64,000 nt of DNA from UBA2336 sp036787955 (GCA_036787955.1 DAIQOI010000001.1:423193-487192), one strand, 5' to 3'; counted from the first letter of the stretch, positions 1 through 8,824 are shown. Notes: generated by a model not told the origin, from the letters alone. Made by a program: numbers and translations.

Positions 1-320
1 CGTATTATGTTGAATATTCAGTAGACAACTCAGGTTTCCTTACGCTTCGGGCACAGTACAACTTAGATATACCGGTAGATGCCATATGGGGCACGGGCCG
101 GCTTTTTGAAGGCCTTGGCGAAAGCAAATTAGTTCCGGGAGCCAATCTTAAAGCAGGACTTAATTTTGAAATGGGGGATATAAAAAGCGCTGTTACGGGT
201 TTTGAAGCAGGCTTTCTGCTGGATGTTTACACCCGTAAGATTGAGATGATGCCGACAGCCAAACAATATTCGGTTTTCCCTACGCTATACATCACGGTAT
301 TTTACGGGACACGTAAATAA
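1..320 (+). CDS. C-terminal end of a probable outer-membrane beta-barrel protein (partial)
   Basis: The reading frame is open from the window edge (codons start at base 3) to a TAA at 318-320 and gives about 105 residues. Alternating hydrophobic and polar residues with many aromatic and glycine residues (for example AGLNFEM, LYITVFYG) suggest membrane beta strands, and the last strand is followed by a short basic tail. No start or signal peptide is in the window, so the family cannot be named. Its position just before a tonB gene on the same strand fits an outer-membrane role, but that is inference. Confidence 0.6.
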   Translation, partial: YYVEYSVDNSGFLTLRAQYNLDIPVDAIWGTGRLFEGLGESKLVPGANLKAGLNFEMGDIKSAVTGFEAGFLLDVYTRKIEMMPTAKQYSVFPTLYITVFYGTRK

Positions 321-355
321 TGTACTAATTTTCTCATCGAATTGTGACCTTTGCC

Positions 356-363
356 TATATTTG
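356..363 (+). promoter_or_regulatory. Bacteroidota -7 box (TATATTTG) for tonB
   Basis: TATATTTG matches the TAnnTTTG class of -7 elements known for the Bacteroidota housekeeping sigma factor. It lies 27 bases before the tonB ATG and is preceded at 350-355 by TTTGCC, an arrangement that recurs in this window. No convincing -33 TTTG is present at the usual distance of about 19 bases. Confidence 0.5.
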
Positions 364-390
364 GGATTCCTAAAAGCAAATACAGGAAAT

Positions 391-1068
391 ATGGAACCGA
401 AGAAGACCGAAAAAGCCGACCTGACCAATAAATCGTGGTTGTTTTTCAACATCGGCCTGGTTATATCCCTGGCAATAGTAATTACAGCTTTTGAGTGGAA
501 AACGAAAGACGATACCGATTTAAAAAATCAGGCCAAAAACACCAACGTGGTGGAAGAAATACTGGATATTCCGCCTACGGAACAACCCCCGCCACCTCCG
601 CCCAAACTCCAGCAACCTCAGATCATCGAAGTACCGGATGAAGAAGAAATAAAAGAGGACATCAAAGTTGAATTTGATGTGGAGGTAACCACTGATACAA
701 AGGTGGAGGAGATTCAGATTCAACAGGTGGAGGTAGAAAAAGAGGACCCGGACCAGATTTTTATTGTGGTAGAAGAACCGGCTTCGCCCAAAGGTGGCTT
801 TCAGGCCTTCAATAAATACATAGCAGAAAAGCTGAAGTATCCGGCTCAGGCCCGCAGAATGGGTATAGAAGGAAAAGTATATGTGGAGTTTGTAGTAAAC
901 CGCGATGGTTCTATTCAGGACGTAAAAGTGGTGAAAGGTATCGGGGCCGGCTGTGACGAGGAAGCGGTTCGCGTGGTGGCCAGCGCTCCGCCGTGGAATC
1001 CGGGTAAGCAACGGGGTAAGCCCGTGCGTTCACGCTTTGTGGTGCCCATCACCTTCAAGTTGCAATAA
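391..1068 (+). CDS. TonB family energy transducer
   Basis: This 225-residue protein has the classic TonB plan: a short cytoplasmic N-terminus, one membrane anchor at about residues 15-35, a proline-rich stretch near residues 60-75 (PPTEQPPPPPP), an acidic spacer, and a C-terminal TonB domain from about residue 135 (YPAQARRMGIEGKVYVEF, PITFKL at the end). It would carry proton-motive-force energy from ExbB/ExbD to TonB-dependent receptors; no exbBD is in the window. A longer reading frame starts at TTG 361, but that codon is part of the -7 box, so ATG 391 is preferred. A strong terminator follows directly, so the gene is probably monocistronic or the end of its unit. Confidence 0.9.
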   Translation: MEPKKTEKADLTNKSWLFFNIGLVISLAIVITAFEWKTKDDTDLKNQAKNTNVVEEILDIPPTEQPPPPPPKLQQPQIIEVPDEEEIKEDIKVEFDVEVTTDTKVEEIQIQQVEVEKEDPDQIFIVVEEPASPKGGFQAFNKYIAEKLKYPAQARRMGIEGKVYVEFVVNRDGSIQDVKVVKGIGAGCDEEAVRVVASAPPWNPGKQRGKPVRSRFVVPITFKLQ

Positions 1069-1073
1069 GACAG

Positions 1074-1096
1074 AACCCGCCCGTTGGCGGGTTTTT
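1074..1096 (+). terminator. Rho-independent terminator after tonB
   Basis: An 8-bp perfect stem (AACCCGCC / GGCGGGTT) with a CGTT loop is followed by a T run. It lies in the 33-bp gap between tonB and the convergent chrA-like gene, with the T run on the tonB side. Confidence 0.85.
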
Positions 1097-1101
1097 TATT
1101 G

Positions 1102-2286
1102 TTATTTCAACATCAGCCCCAGCACCAGGCCCCCGATTATTATTACCGGATGGGGAATACGTGTGAAGGTAAGCACGGCAAATGTTCCTATGGTAAAACC
1201 AACGGAAGTAAGGGTATTTGGCAAGGGCTGAAACAGAATGACGGCAGCTGCCACCACCAGCCCGGCGCTGGCAGCGGTTATCCCCTCGAGCGAGGCACGA
1301 ACTGCACGAAAACTCTTCATACTTTCCCAGAACCGAATAACAAAAAAAATCAGGAAGGTGCCCGGCAAAAAAATACCGGCTGCAGAAAGCAGGGCACCCG
1401 TGAGTTCGCCTGCAATTCCATATTCACGCATGGATAACGCACCAATAAATGCACTGAATGAAAAAACAGGACCCGGCAGAGTCTGGGCTATGGCATAGCC
1501 AGAAAGAAACTCCTGTGCAGTGAGGTATTGCTTGGGGCCGTATTGCACAAACTCGGTGTATAACAAGGGGGTCAGTACCTGACCGCCCCCAAAAATCAGA
1601 CTTCCGTTGCGGTAAAAGTTTTCAAACAGACGTATGGGCAGCCAGCCGGTTATGGCACCAATGATGGCTGCGGCAATCAGCACGCCTAACCATAAAAAGA
1701 AATTAGACCAGCTGATAACAATTTTCTTTTTCTCCTTTCTGGGCTGTTTTTTGTATTTAAGGGCTGTTACCAGGCCCGCTCCTAGCAGTATGGCCGGAAA
1801 CACATAAGGGGTTTGAATAAAGTAAGAAACAACGGCAGCCAGAATCATGAGCACTACACCTGTTTTGGTATGTACCGTTTTCAGACAAATGGCATAAGCC
1901 GAATAGCTTACAAAACCCACAGCCATGGGCTGGATGAATCGGGTAAACTCCAAAGACCAGCTTTTCTCCTGAATGCCGGAAAGAAATATCCCTGCAAAGG
2001 CCATAAACAGAACCGATGGCAGGGACCACACCAGCAACGTAAGGTATGCCAGGTTGGGTCCGCCTATTTTATAACCTATGGCGGTCAGTGTTTGCGTGGA
2101 GCTGGGTCCGGGCAATATCTGACAGAGCGAATTGAGCTCCATTAGTTCTTGCTCGGTAAGGTATTTTCGATGTTCAACAAGCGTGCGCTGAAAGCAGGCC
2201 AGATGCGCCTGTGGCCCGCCAAAGGAGGTAAGGGCAAGCTTCAGCACATCGCGGAGAAAGATGATGTAGCGGATGCGCTGAACCAT
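1102..2286 (-). CDS. chrA: Chromate transporter, CHR family (ChrA-like)
   Basis: The 394-residue membrane protein shows the duplicated CHR domain. The N-terminal half carries LTSFGGPQAH and the LPGPSSTQ motif; the C-terminal half repeats these as FGGGQVL and TLPGPVFSF. Many hydrophobic segments run along the length, as expected for the long two-domain form that exports chromate. It starts 15 bases after the stop of the upstream oxygenase gene on the same strand, so the two are probably cotranscribed. Whether chromate is the real substrate cannot be told from sequence; family members also occur without chromate resistance. Confidence 0.88.
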   Translation of the reverse strand: MVQRIRYIIFLRDVLKLALTSFGGPQAHLACFQRTLVEHRKYLTEQELMELNSLCQILPGPSSTQTLTAIGYKIGGPNLAYLTLLVWSLPSVLFMAFAGIFLSGIQEKSWSLEFTRFIQPMAVGFVSYSAYAICLKTVHTKTGVVLMILAAVVSYFIQTPYVFPAILLGAGLVTALKYKKQPRKEKKKIVISWSNFFLWLGVLIAAAIIGAITGWLPIRLFENFYRNGSLIFGGGQVLTPLLYTEFVQYGPKQYLTAQEFLSGYAIAQTLPGPVFSFSAFIGALSMREYGIAGELTGALLSAAGIFLPGTFLIFFVIRFWESMKSFRAVRASLEGITAASAGLVVAAAVILFQPLPNTLTSVGFTIGTFAVLTFTRIPHPVIIIGGLVLGLMLK

Positions 2287-2301
2287 ATACCGGGTTGACG
2301 G

Positions 2302-3273
2302 TTATTTCTTCAGTCCGATTTCCGCCAGACGCTGATCAAGAAATTCACCGGCCGTTATATCGGGCCATAATTTCGGATGCTCCTCATCTACACACGATGG
2401 CAGGGCAGCCAGGCTCATTTCGCTGCGCGGATGCATGAAAAAAGGTATGGAGTAGCGTGGCGTATTCATCTTTTCGCGCGGTGGATTAACAACGCGGTGA
2501 ATGGTTGATTTCAGTTTTTTGTTGGTTAAACGCTCCAGCATGTCGCCTACATTTACCACCAGTTGTTCAGGTAGTGCGGTTATGGGAATCCACTTTCCAT
2601 CCCTGCGCAATACCTGAAGCCCTTCGGCACTGGCACCCATAAGCAGGGTAATCAGGTTGATGTCGCCATGTTCGGCTGCCCGCACCGCATCCGGGGGCAC
2701 TGCGTCGGGGTTGTCGATGGGATAGTAATGTATCGGACGCAGAATGCTGTTGCCGTGGCGTACTTTGTCGTCAAAATAATTTTCCGGAAGATTGAGATAC
2801 AGTGCAATTGCGCGCAGCATCTGCACACCTGTTTTTTCAAGCTGCCGGTACACCTGCAGGCCTATGTCCCTGAATTCTGGAATTTCTTCCGGCCATACGT
2901 TGGCAGGGTATTCATTTTTTATCGGATCATCATCTTCCACTTCCTGGCCGATGTGATAAAACTCTTTCAGGTCGCCCGTGTTGCGACCTTTGGCGTGTTC
3001 CTTGCCCTTGCCCACGTAGCCGCGCTGTCCGGCCAGTCCGGGAATTTCATATTTCTGCTTTACTGCATCCGGAAGGTCAAAAAAGCGTTTTACCACATCG
3101 TAAAGCTTTTCCGCCAGCTCATCGCTGAGGTAATGGTTACGGATGGCTACAAAGCCGATATTGTTATAGGCTGCACCCAGGTCGGCTACAAATTTTTTCT
3201 TCTTTTCCGGGTTGCCACCGGTAAAATCGGCCAGGTCGAGAGAGGGAACCTCATCGTACAAAACTTCTTTCAT
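2302..3273 (-). CDS. Isopenicillin N synthase-like 2-oxoglutarate/Fe(II) dioxygenase
   Basis: The 323-residue protein has the two-part architecture of the isopenicillin N synthase / flavonol-type oxygenases: an N-terminal DIOX_N-like region and a C-terminal double-stranded beta helix. The iron ligands are visible as H-x-D in AAEHGDINLI and the distal His in STIHRVVNPP, and the 2-oxoglutarate-binding R-x-S is seen in PRYSIPFF. The substrate is unknown; bacterial homologues are usually annotated only at family level. It is the first gene of a minus-strand pair with the ChrA-like transporter and is divergent from the superoxide dismutase gene across a 69-bp gap. Confidence 0.85.
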   Translation of the reverse strand: MKEVLYDEVPSLDLADFTGGNPEKKKKFVADLGAAYNNIGFVAIRNHYLSDELAEKLYDVVKRFFDLPDAVKQKYEIPGLAGQRGYVGKGKEHAKGRNTGDLKEFYHIGQEVEDDDPIKNEYPANVWPEEIPEFRDIGLQVYRQLEKTGVQMLRAIALYLNLPENYFDDKVRHGNSILRPIHYYPIDNPDAVPPDAVRAAEHGDINLITLLMGASAEGLQVLRRDGKWIPITALPEQLVVNVGDMLERLTNKKLKSTIHRVVNPPREKMNTPRYSIPFFMHPRSEMSLAALPSCVDEEHPKLWPDITAGEFLDQRLAEIGLKK

Positions 3274-3307
3274 AGACAGAAAGGTAAACAGGGTTGTGCA
3301 AGCTACG

Positions 3308-3315
3308 TAATTTTG
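3308..3315 (+). promoter_or_regulatory. -7 box (TAATTTTG) for the superoxide dismutase gene
   Basis: TAATTTTG matches TAnnTTTG and would place the transcription start about 20 bases before the ATG at 3343. It lies in the divergent gap between the oxygenase and the dismutase genes. Confidence 0.5.
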
Positions 3316-3342
3316 GCTAATTTAGAAGCAGAACTGCATCTT

Positions 3343-4077
3343 ATGGAACGGAACGGAAATGTAATAAAGCGCAGGGAATTTATCAGCCAAACAGCCAGGG
3401 CGGCTTTGGCTGTAACAGCCGCAGGACCCATATGGGTTAAAGCTGCCTGTGCTCCCCGCTCTTCCGAAACAAGTATGCCGCTTGCATTTTCGCAGATAAC
3501 CCTGCCCTACGCCTACGCGGCACTGGAACCGCATATCGATGCACTGACTATGGAAATTCATTACAGCCGGCACCACGCGGCTTATGTGAAAAATGTGAAT
3601 GATGCCATTGCGGAAGAGAAGATCAACTACAACAACGAGACTGAATTCTTTGCCAATGCCTCGAAGTTATCGGCCAAGGCCCGCAACAACGGCGGAGGAG
3701 CATGGAATCATAATTTTTTCTGGCAGGTGATGAAGCCGGGTGGAGGGGGTAAACCGACCGGTAAGGTGGCAGATGCGCTGAATGCCGCCTTTGGTTCATT
3801 TGAAAAATTTCAGGAGCAGTTCAATGCAGCCGCCATGGGTCGTTTTGGTTCGGGATGGGCCTGGCTGGTAAATGATAACGGAAAACTGAAAATCGGTTCA
3901 ACGCCCAATCAGGATAATCCGCTGATGGATGTAAGCGAACTGAGAGGCACTCCCCTTCTGGCTCTGGATGTTTGGGAACACGCCTATTATCTCAAATATC
4001 AGAACAAGCGCAACGAATATGTGTCGGCCTGGTGGAATGTGGTAAACTGGGATGAAGTAGCCAAAAGGCTGAAGTAA
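3343..4077 (+). CDS. Exported Fe/Mn superoxide dismutase
   Basis: The 244-residue protein starts with a twin-arginine-like leader (KRREFIS followed by a hydrophobic AALAVTAAG stretch), then a complete dismutase of about 200 residues. Metal ligands are visible in EIHYSRHH, in GGAWNHNFFW, and in the LDVWEHAYYL motif (Asp and His). The outer-sphere Gln sits in TPNQDNPL, the position typical of the Mn-type, while the Gln before WNH typical of the Fe-type is Gly here, so manganese is more likely. A Cys (KAACAP) near the leader end could instead make it a lipoprotein. The long open frame upstream is antisense to the oxygenase gene and was ignored. DUF4286 follows after one base. Confidence 0.9.
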   Translation: MERNGNVIKRREFISQTARAALAVTAAGPIWVKAACAPRSSETSMPLAFSQITLPYAYAALEPHIDALTMEIHYSRHHAAYVKNVNDAIAEEKINYNNETEFFANASKLSAKARNNGGGAWNHNFFWQVMKPGGGGKPTGKVADALNAAFGSFEKFQEQFNAAAMGRFGSGWAWLVNDNGKLKIGSTPNQDNPLMDVSELRGTPLLALDVWEHAYYLKYQNKRNEYVSAWWNVVNWDEVAKRLK

Positions 4078-4078
4078 T

Positions 4079-4378
4079 ATGTATGTATACAACGTAACCG
4101 TTGGTATTGATCCTGAGCATGAAACCGAATGGGTGGCCTGGATGAAGCGCGAACACATGCCGCGTGTGCTGGGTACGGGTATGTTCTTATCGGCCCGTTT
4201 GTTTAAGATTTTGCATGAAAGTGAAGATGGTACCTTGTCGTACAGTGTACAATATGTGGCCGAGTCGCTCGACCGGGTGTCGGAATACCTGGAACGTTTT
4301 GCTCCGGCTCTGATTGAAGAGCACCGGAAACGGTTTGCCAACCATGTGGCTTTTCGTACTGTGCTGGAAGAGGTGTGA
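4079..4378 (+). CDS. DUF4286 family protein
   Basis: The 99-residue soluble protein resembles DUF4286 proteins: it starts with YVYNVTVGIDP and continues as a small ferredoxin-like alpha/beta fold pattern (WVAWMKREHMPRVLGTG; EYLERFAPALIEEH). Its function is unknown. The ATG lies one base after the dismutase stop, so it is in the same transcription unit. Confidence 0.75.
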   Translation: MYVYNVTVGIDPEHETEWVAWMKREHMPRVLGTGMFLSARLFKILHESEDGTLSYSVQYVAESLDRVSEYLERFAPALIEEHRKRFANHVAFRTVLEEV

Positions 4379-4399
4379 TGCAGCCTAAACCCTGCGGCT

Positions 4400-4681
4400 A
4401 TGAAAGCACGCAGAATTTCATTGAATGAACTCCGGAACCAACAGTTTGCTACCGAAGATGTGCTGCTGACGTTTGAAGAAAAATTTGAACGGGAGCATAA
4501 GCTCAAAACGGCCATGGCACTTACCAATGCCGATCATGAGGAAATCAGCCTGTTTGTAAAACTGGCCGATGGAGAGGTTGTGGAAGTAATATCAGACTTA
4601 ATTGATCTGGAAGAAGACTATGTAGAGGTGCGCGGAGGATTCGGTATCCCGTTGCGGGCTATTGTGGAGGTGGGGGTGTAG
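4400..4681 (+). CDS. Small conserved-looking acidic protein of unknown function
   Basis: I do not recognise this 93-residue protein. It has no signal peptide or membrane segment. The C-terminal half is rich in short beta-strand patterns (ISLFVKLADGEVVEVI, DYVEVRGGFGIP) and acidic residues, suggesting a small soluble beta domain. It follows the DUF4286 gene by 21 bases in the same direction and converges on the acetyltransferase gene; codon use is like its neighbours. Confidence 0.65.
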   Translation: MKARRISLNELRNQQFATEDVLLTFEEKFEREHKLKTAMALTNADHEEISLFVKLADGEVVEVISDLIDLEEDYVEVRGGFGIPLRAIVEVGV

Positions 4682-4702
4682 GGCTATTTTCCCGGTTCAA
4701 CC

Positions 4703-5197
4703 TCACTGGTCTTTCATCAGCAGTTTTTCCATTTCATCCCGCTCCAGATGACAGTTTATCCACCCTTTGTCGAATCGGGCGTTGTAAAACTTTTCGTAGA
4801 AGCGGATAGCAGGCTCGTTCCAGTCGAGTACCTGCCACATCATGCCGGTACAGTTTTGGTCGAGAGCATGTTGCATGATACGGTCAAATAATTTTTTGCC
4901 GATACCTTTTCCGCGGTGTTTTTCTGTTACCACAATGTCTTCCAGATACAGCCGCTTGCCTTTCCAGGTCGAGTAGCGCCAGTAATAGAGTGCCATGCCG
5001 ATGATATCCGATTTCAGCTCGGCTACAAAAAAACCATAAACCGGATGTTGCCCGAAGCCATCGCGTTCCATCTGTTCAACGGTGTTGGTAACTTCGTGGG
5101 GTGCCCGCTCATATTCGGCCAGTTCTTTTATCAGATCCAACACCCGGGGTAAGTCATCTTTTCTGCCTTCGCGGATAACAACTTCCGGCTTGTCCAT
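4703..5197 (-). CDS. GNAT family N-acetyltransferase, SSAT-like
   Basis: The 164-residue protein carries the full GNAT fold, with the acetyl-CoA loop in VVTEKHRGKGIGKKL (R-G-K-G-I-G) and the catalytic region WNEPAIRFYEKF. The YYWRYSTWKGKRLYLEDI segment and overall length match the diamine/spermidine or thialysine acetyltransferase subfamily, so a small amine is the likely acceptor. The first possible start is TTG two codons upstream; ATG 5197 is preferred. It begins 13 bases after the end of the prolyl oligopeptidase gene and is probably cotranscribed with it. Confidence 0.85.
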   Translation of the reverse strand: MDKPEVVIREGRKDDLPRVLDLIKELAEYERAPHEVTNTVEQMERDGFGQHPVYGFFVAELKSDIIGMALYYWRYSTWKGKRLYLEDIVVTEKHRGKGIGKKLFDRIMQHALDQNCTGMMWQVLDWNEPAIRFYEKFYNARFDKGWINCHLERDEMEKLLMKDQ

Positions 5198-5210
5198 AGC
5201 CAAAACGTGG

Positions 5211-7340
5211 TTATTGCTTTTTCAGCAGAGGCGGAGTTATACCCATGTTGTACCAGGCAAAGGCAAACTGGTCGGCTGTAACATCGAGTGCCTTCGAGAG
5301 GTTGGATGATCCGTGCCCGGATTTAATGTCAATGCGAATAAGGACCGGGTTGCTGCCAGCCTGGTATTCCTGCAAGGTAGCGGCAAACTTAAAAGAGTGG
5401 GCCGGAATAACACGGTCGTCATGGTCGGCGGTGGTTACCAGCGTGGCCGGATAGGCCGTGCCCGGCTTTAAAGCGTGCAGGGGCGAGTATTTTTTCAGGT
5501 ATTCGAACATTTCCTTCGATTCATCAGCGGTGCCGTAGTCGTAGGCCCAGGCTGCACCCACCGTAAACTTGTGGTAACGCAGCATGTCAAGAACGCCTAC
5601 TGCGGGCAGGGCGACTTTCATCAGATCGGGGCGTTGGGTCATGGTGGCCCCTACCAGCAATCCGCCGTTGGAACCTCCGGCTATGGCCAGATAACCGGGT
5701 GAGGTGAACTTTTCTTTGATAAGGTATTCTGCGGCAGCAATAAAGTCGTCAAAAACATTTTGTTTGTTCATTTTCGTGCCGGCCAAATGCCACTGCCGGC
5801 CATATTCACCGCCACCGCGCAGGTTGGGTTGGGCATATACACCACCATTTTCCAGCCACACCATGCGCGATGCGGAAAATGAAGGCGTGAGTGAAATGTT
5901 GAAACCACCGTAGCCATACAGCCAGGTTGGGTTTTTGCCGTTGCGTTCCAGTCCTTTTTTATACACTATAAACATGGGTACACGCGTACCGTCTTTGCTG
6001 GTATAGAAAATCTGTTCGGTGGTATAATCTTCCGGATTGAACAGCACCTTGGGGCGGGCGTATTCAACAGAGGTGCCGCTGGCGATATCGTATTTAAAGA
6101 TGGTTGGCGGATAGGTAAATGATGTAAACGTATAATACACTTCCTTATCGGTATGCTTGCCGCCAAAGCCACTGGCGGTACCGATGCCGGGCAATTGAAC
6201 TTCGCGTTCCAATGTGCCGTTGTAATCGTATTGTTTAATCAGGCTCTTGGCGTCTTTCAGGTAGGAAACAAAGATTTTTTTTCCGGCTGTGCTCACGCTG
6301 CGTATGGGTTCGGAGGTTTCGGGAATGAGATCTTTCCAGTTTTCAGGTGTAGGCCGGGCAGCATCGGCTACCACAATTTTTCCGTTGGGGGCGTTCAGGT
6401 TGGTGCGGATGATGAGCCTGCTTCCATCGTTGTCAATAATGCTGTGGTCGTTTTTGAAATCGGTAACAACTGGAATCAAAGATGCACGCGGATTGGTTAA
6501 ATCCTGAATATAAAGTTCATTGCCCGAGGTAGTAACAGAGGTAGCGATAATCAGGTATCGTTCATCTTCGGTAACACCGGCACCGGCTCTGCGCTGCGGG
6601 TTTTGTGCGCCTCCGTCATAAATTAATTTATCGGCCGATTGCGGGGTGTTCAGCTTATGATAATACACCTTGTTGTAATCTACCTTTGAAAAAAGCCGGT
6701 TCCCCTTCGGGTTTTCGAAGCGCGAATAATAGAAACCATCATTTCCTTTCCAGGCGATGCCTGTAAACTTTAAGTCTTTCAGGGTATCACCGACCATGCT
6801 TTTGTCGGAAGTACGCATGGTAACGGCCTTGCGCCAGTCCGATCCTCCCTCCTGGATAAGGATGGTAACCAGCGAACCATCGCTGTTGAAGAATATACCG
6901 GCCAGTGAGGTGGTGCCATCGGCCGAAAACGTGTTGGGGTCAATAAATAATTCTTCTTCATCACTGCCTACTTTTTTACGGTACCACACGTTATGGTTTT
7001 GCAAACCGGTGTTGCGGTAATAATAGTAGTAGTCGCCTATCTTTTCGGGAGCACCTATGCGTTCGTAGTTCTGCAGTTCATCGAGGCGGTTGCGGATGGC
7101 CTGGCGGAAGGGTATTTTGTTAAGGTAAGCGTACGTAACTTCATTTTGCCGGGCTATCCAGTCGGCTGTTTCGCGGGCTGTATCATTTTCCAGCCAGCGG
7201 TACGGGTCGGGCACAATGGTGCCGAAATAGGTGTCGGCCGAATCAACCTTGCGGGTAACCGGATAGATGATTTTTTCATTGCGGTTTTCCACGCAGGAAA
7301 AGGCAGAGAAGATGAAAAAGAACAGAAGAAGACGGTTCAT
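5211..7340 (-). CDS. Prolyl oligopeptidase family serine peptidase (S9A), lipoprotein
   Basis: The 709-residue protein begins with a lipoprotein signal (FFFIFSAFSC, Cys at about 16), followed by the YPVTRKVD..Y.G..V.DPYRWLE entry typical of S9A enzymes, a seven-bladed beta-propeller, and a C-terminal alpha/beta hydrolase domain. The catalytic Ser is in GGSNGGLL, the Asp in TTADHDDRV and the His in KSGHGSS. It should cleave short proline-containing peptides and, as a lipoprotein, would act in the periplasm or on the outer membrane. Length is normal for the family. Confidence 0.93.
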   Translation of the reverse strand: MNRLLLFFFIFSAFSCVENRNEKIIYPVTRKVDSADTYFGTIVPDPYRWLENDTARETADWIARQNEVTYAYLNKIPFRQAIRNRLDELQNYERIGAPEKIGDYYYYYRNTGLQNHNVWYRKKVGSDEEELFIDPNTFSADGTTSLAGIFFNSDGSLVTILIQEGGSDWRKAVTMRTSDKSMVGDTLKDLKFTGIAWKGNDGFYYSRFENPKGNRLFSKVDYNKVYYHKLNTPQSADKLIYDGGAQNPQRRAGAGVTEDERYLIIATSVTTSGNELYIQDLTNPRASLIPVVTDFKNDHSIIDNDGSRLIIRTNLNAPNGKIVVADAARPTPENWKDLIPETSEPIRSVSTAGKKIFVSYLKDAKSLIKQYDYNGTLEREVQLPGIGTASGFGGKHTDKEVYYTFTSFTYPPTIFKYDIASGTSVEYARPKVLFNPEDYTTEQIFYTSKDGTRVPMFIVYKKGLERNGKNPTWLYGYGGFNISLTPSFSASRMVWLENGGVYAQPNLRGGGEYGRQWHLAGTKMNKQNVFDDFIAAAEYLIKEKFTSPGYLAIAGGSNGGLLVGATMTQRPDLMKVALPAVGVLDMLRYHKFTVGAAWAYDYGTADESKEMFEYLKKYSPLHALKPGTAYPATLVTTADHDDRVIPAHSFKFAATLQEYQAGSNPVLIRIDIKSGHGSSNLSKALDVTADQFAFAWYNMGITPPLLKKQ

Positions 7341-7428
7341 GGAAAAAGATTTTTACAAACCCAATTTTACGTAAAGTGTTTTCGCTTTTACTCGGGGTTT
7401 TGATGAAAGGGGAATCCCTTCAACGAGG

Positions 7429-8703
7429 TTACGAAATCCGGTCGAAACCGGTGTAAGGCACCAGTATTTTCGGTATGCGGATGCCCGCCTCATCCTGATT
7501 GTTTTCCAGCAGGGCGGCTACAATGCGCGGCAGGGCCAGCGCACTGCCATTGAGGGTGTGCAGCAGGTGAATTTTACCGTTGGCATCGCGGTAGCGCAGC
7601 TTCATGCGGTTGGCCTGGTAGGTTTCGAAGTTGCTGATCGAGCTTACTTCCAGCCAGCGTTGCTGGGCAGCGGCATATACCTCCATGTCGTAGGTCATGG
7701 CCGAATTGAAGCCCATATCACCACCGCAGAGCAGCATTTTGCGGTAGGGCAATTCGAGTTTTTCGAGCAATCCCTGTACGTAGTTGCACATTTCTTCAAG
7801 TGCCTGGTAAGACTCTTCCGGTTTGCGTATCTGCACAATCTCCACTTTGTCGAACTGATGCAGGCGGTTCAGTCCGCGTACGTGTGCACCCCAGCTTCCG
7901 GCCTCTCTTCGGAAACAGGGTGTATAGCCTACGTTTTTTACCGGCAGGCTGTCTTCACTTAGAATCTCATCGCGGTACAGGTTGGTAATGGGCACTTCAG
8001 CGGTGGGAATGAGGTAGAGCTGGTCGGCTGTAACGCAATACATCTGTCCTTCCTTATCTGGTAACTGGCCGGTGCCGTAGCCGCTGGCCTCGTTAACCAG
8101 GTGTGGAGGCATCATTTCGCGGTAGCCTGCCTTTTCAGCCTCGTCAAGGAAGAAACTGATTAATGCACGTTGCAGTTTGGCGCCCTTTCCTTTGTACACC
8201 GGAAACCCGGCACCGGTAATTTTGTTGCCCAGTTCAAAATCAATGATGTCGTATTTTTTAATAAGATCCCAGTGCGGCAGTGCGTTATGTGGCAGTGCCG
8301 GAATGGTGCCATGCTGGTGTACGTTCACATTGTCATCTGCACCTTTTCCCGGTGGCACTGCGGCAGCGGGCACATTGGGGATTTTATACAGCTGAAGTCG
8401 CAGCTCTTCTTCGTATCGGGAGAGGTCCTCTTCCAGTTTTTTCAACTCGTCTTTCCATTGTGCCAGGTGTTGCCGCAATGCGGTGGCCTCATCGGTTTTT
8501 CCGGCTTTCATCAACTCGCCTATTTTCTTTGATTCATGGTTGCTGCGTGCACGCAGTTCATCGGCACTGGCCTGGGTTGCTCTGCGAAGCTGGTCGAGTT
8601 CCAGTGCATGGTCAATGAGTTGGGCGGCATCAGGAAGGCCGCGTTTCTGCAGGCCGGCAAGGGCAGTGCTGCGGTGTTCGCGCAGGTAGGCTATTTGAAG
8701 CAT
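7429..8703 (-). CDS. serS: Seryl-tRNA synthetase
   Basis: The 424-residue enzyme charges tRNA-Ser (and the selenocysteine tRNA where present). It has the N-terminal antiparallel coiled-coil arm (about residues 25-105) and a class II catalytic core with motif 2 (CFRREAGSWGAHVRGLNRLH) and motif 3 (LNGSALALPRIVAALLENNQ). Length and both ends are typical for Bacteroidota enzymes. A -7 box lies about 30 bases upstream of the ATG. The S9A peptidase gene lies 88 bases downstream on the same strand. Confidence 0.97.
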   Translation of the reverse strand: MLQIAYLREHRSTALAGLQKRGLPDAAQLIDHALELDQLRRATQASADELRARSNHESKKIGELMKAGKTDEATALRQHLAQWKDELKKLEEDLSRYEEELRLQLYKIPNVPAAAVPPGKGADDNVNVHQHGTIPALPHNALPHWDLIKKYDIIDFELGNKITGAGFPVYKGKGAKLQRALISFFLDEAEKAGYREMMPPHLVNEASGYGTGQLPDKEGQMYCVTADQLYLIPTAEVPITNLYRDEILSEDSLPVKNVGYTPCFRREAGSWGAHVRGLNRLHQFDKVEIVQIRKPEESYQALEEMCNYVQGLLEKLELPYRKMLLCGGDMGFNSAMTYDMEVYAAAQQRWLEVSSISNFETYQANRMKLRYRDANGKIHLLHTLNGSALALPRIVAALLENNQDEAGIRIPKILVPYTGFDRIS

Positions 8704-8733
8704 AGGGGGTAATCGGTTTAAAAATCAGGACAT

Positions 8734-8741
8734 CAAAAATA
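8734..8741 (-). promoter_or_regulatory. -7 box (TATTTTTG) for serS
   Basis: Read on the minus strand, TATTTTTG matches TAnnTTTG and ends 30 bases before the serS ATG. An inverted repeat AGCCG-CTTAT-CGGCT (8741-8755) touches its upstream edge and could be an operator, but this is weak. Confidence 0.5.
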
Positions 8742-8793
8742 GCCGCTTATCGGCTTTAATGGCGGTCTGTGTGAAACAAATTTAGCAGCATCA

Positions 8794-8824
8794 TTTGTTT
8801 GTATGTAAATTTGGCCTATACTTG
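8794..8824 (+). promoter_or_regulatory. Probable rho promoter with a long leader
   Basis: TTTG at 8794-8797 lies 19 bases before TATACTTG at 8817-8824, a near match to the -33/-7 pair of Bacteroidota. An alternative -7 box, TAAATTTG, is at 8806-8813. Either gives a leader of 160 bases or more before the rho ATG, which has no other obvious content. Such a leader would allow Rho to act on its own transcript, but that is inference. Confidence 0.45.

Noticed and set aside
2668..3342. Long plus-strand frame running into the superoxide dismutase gene
   Set aside because: It is antisense to the 2-oxoglutarate oxygenase gene and has no family pattern; the dismutase starts at ATG 3343 with a leader and its own -7 box.
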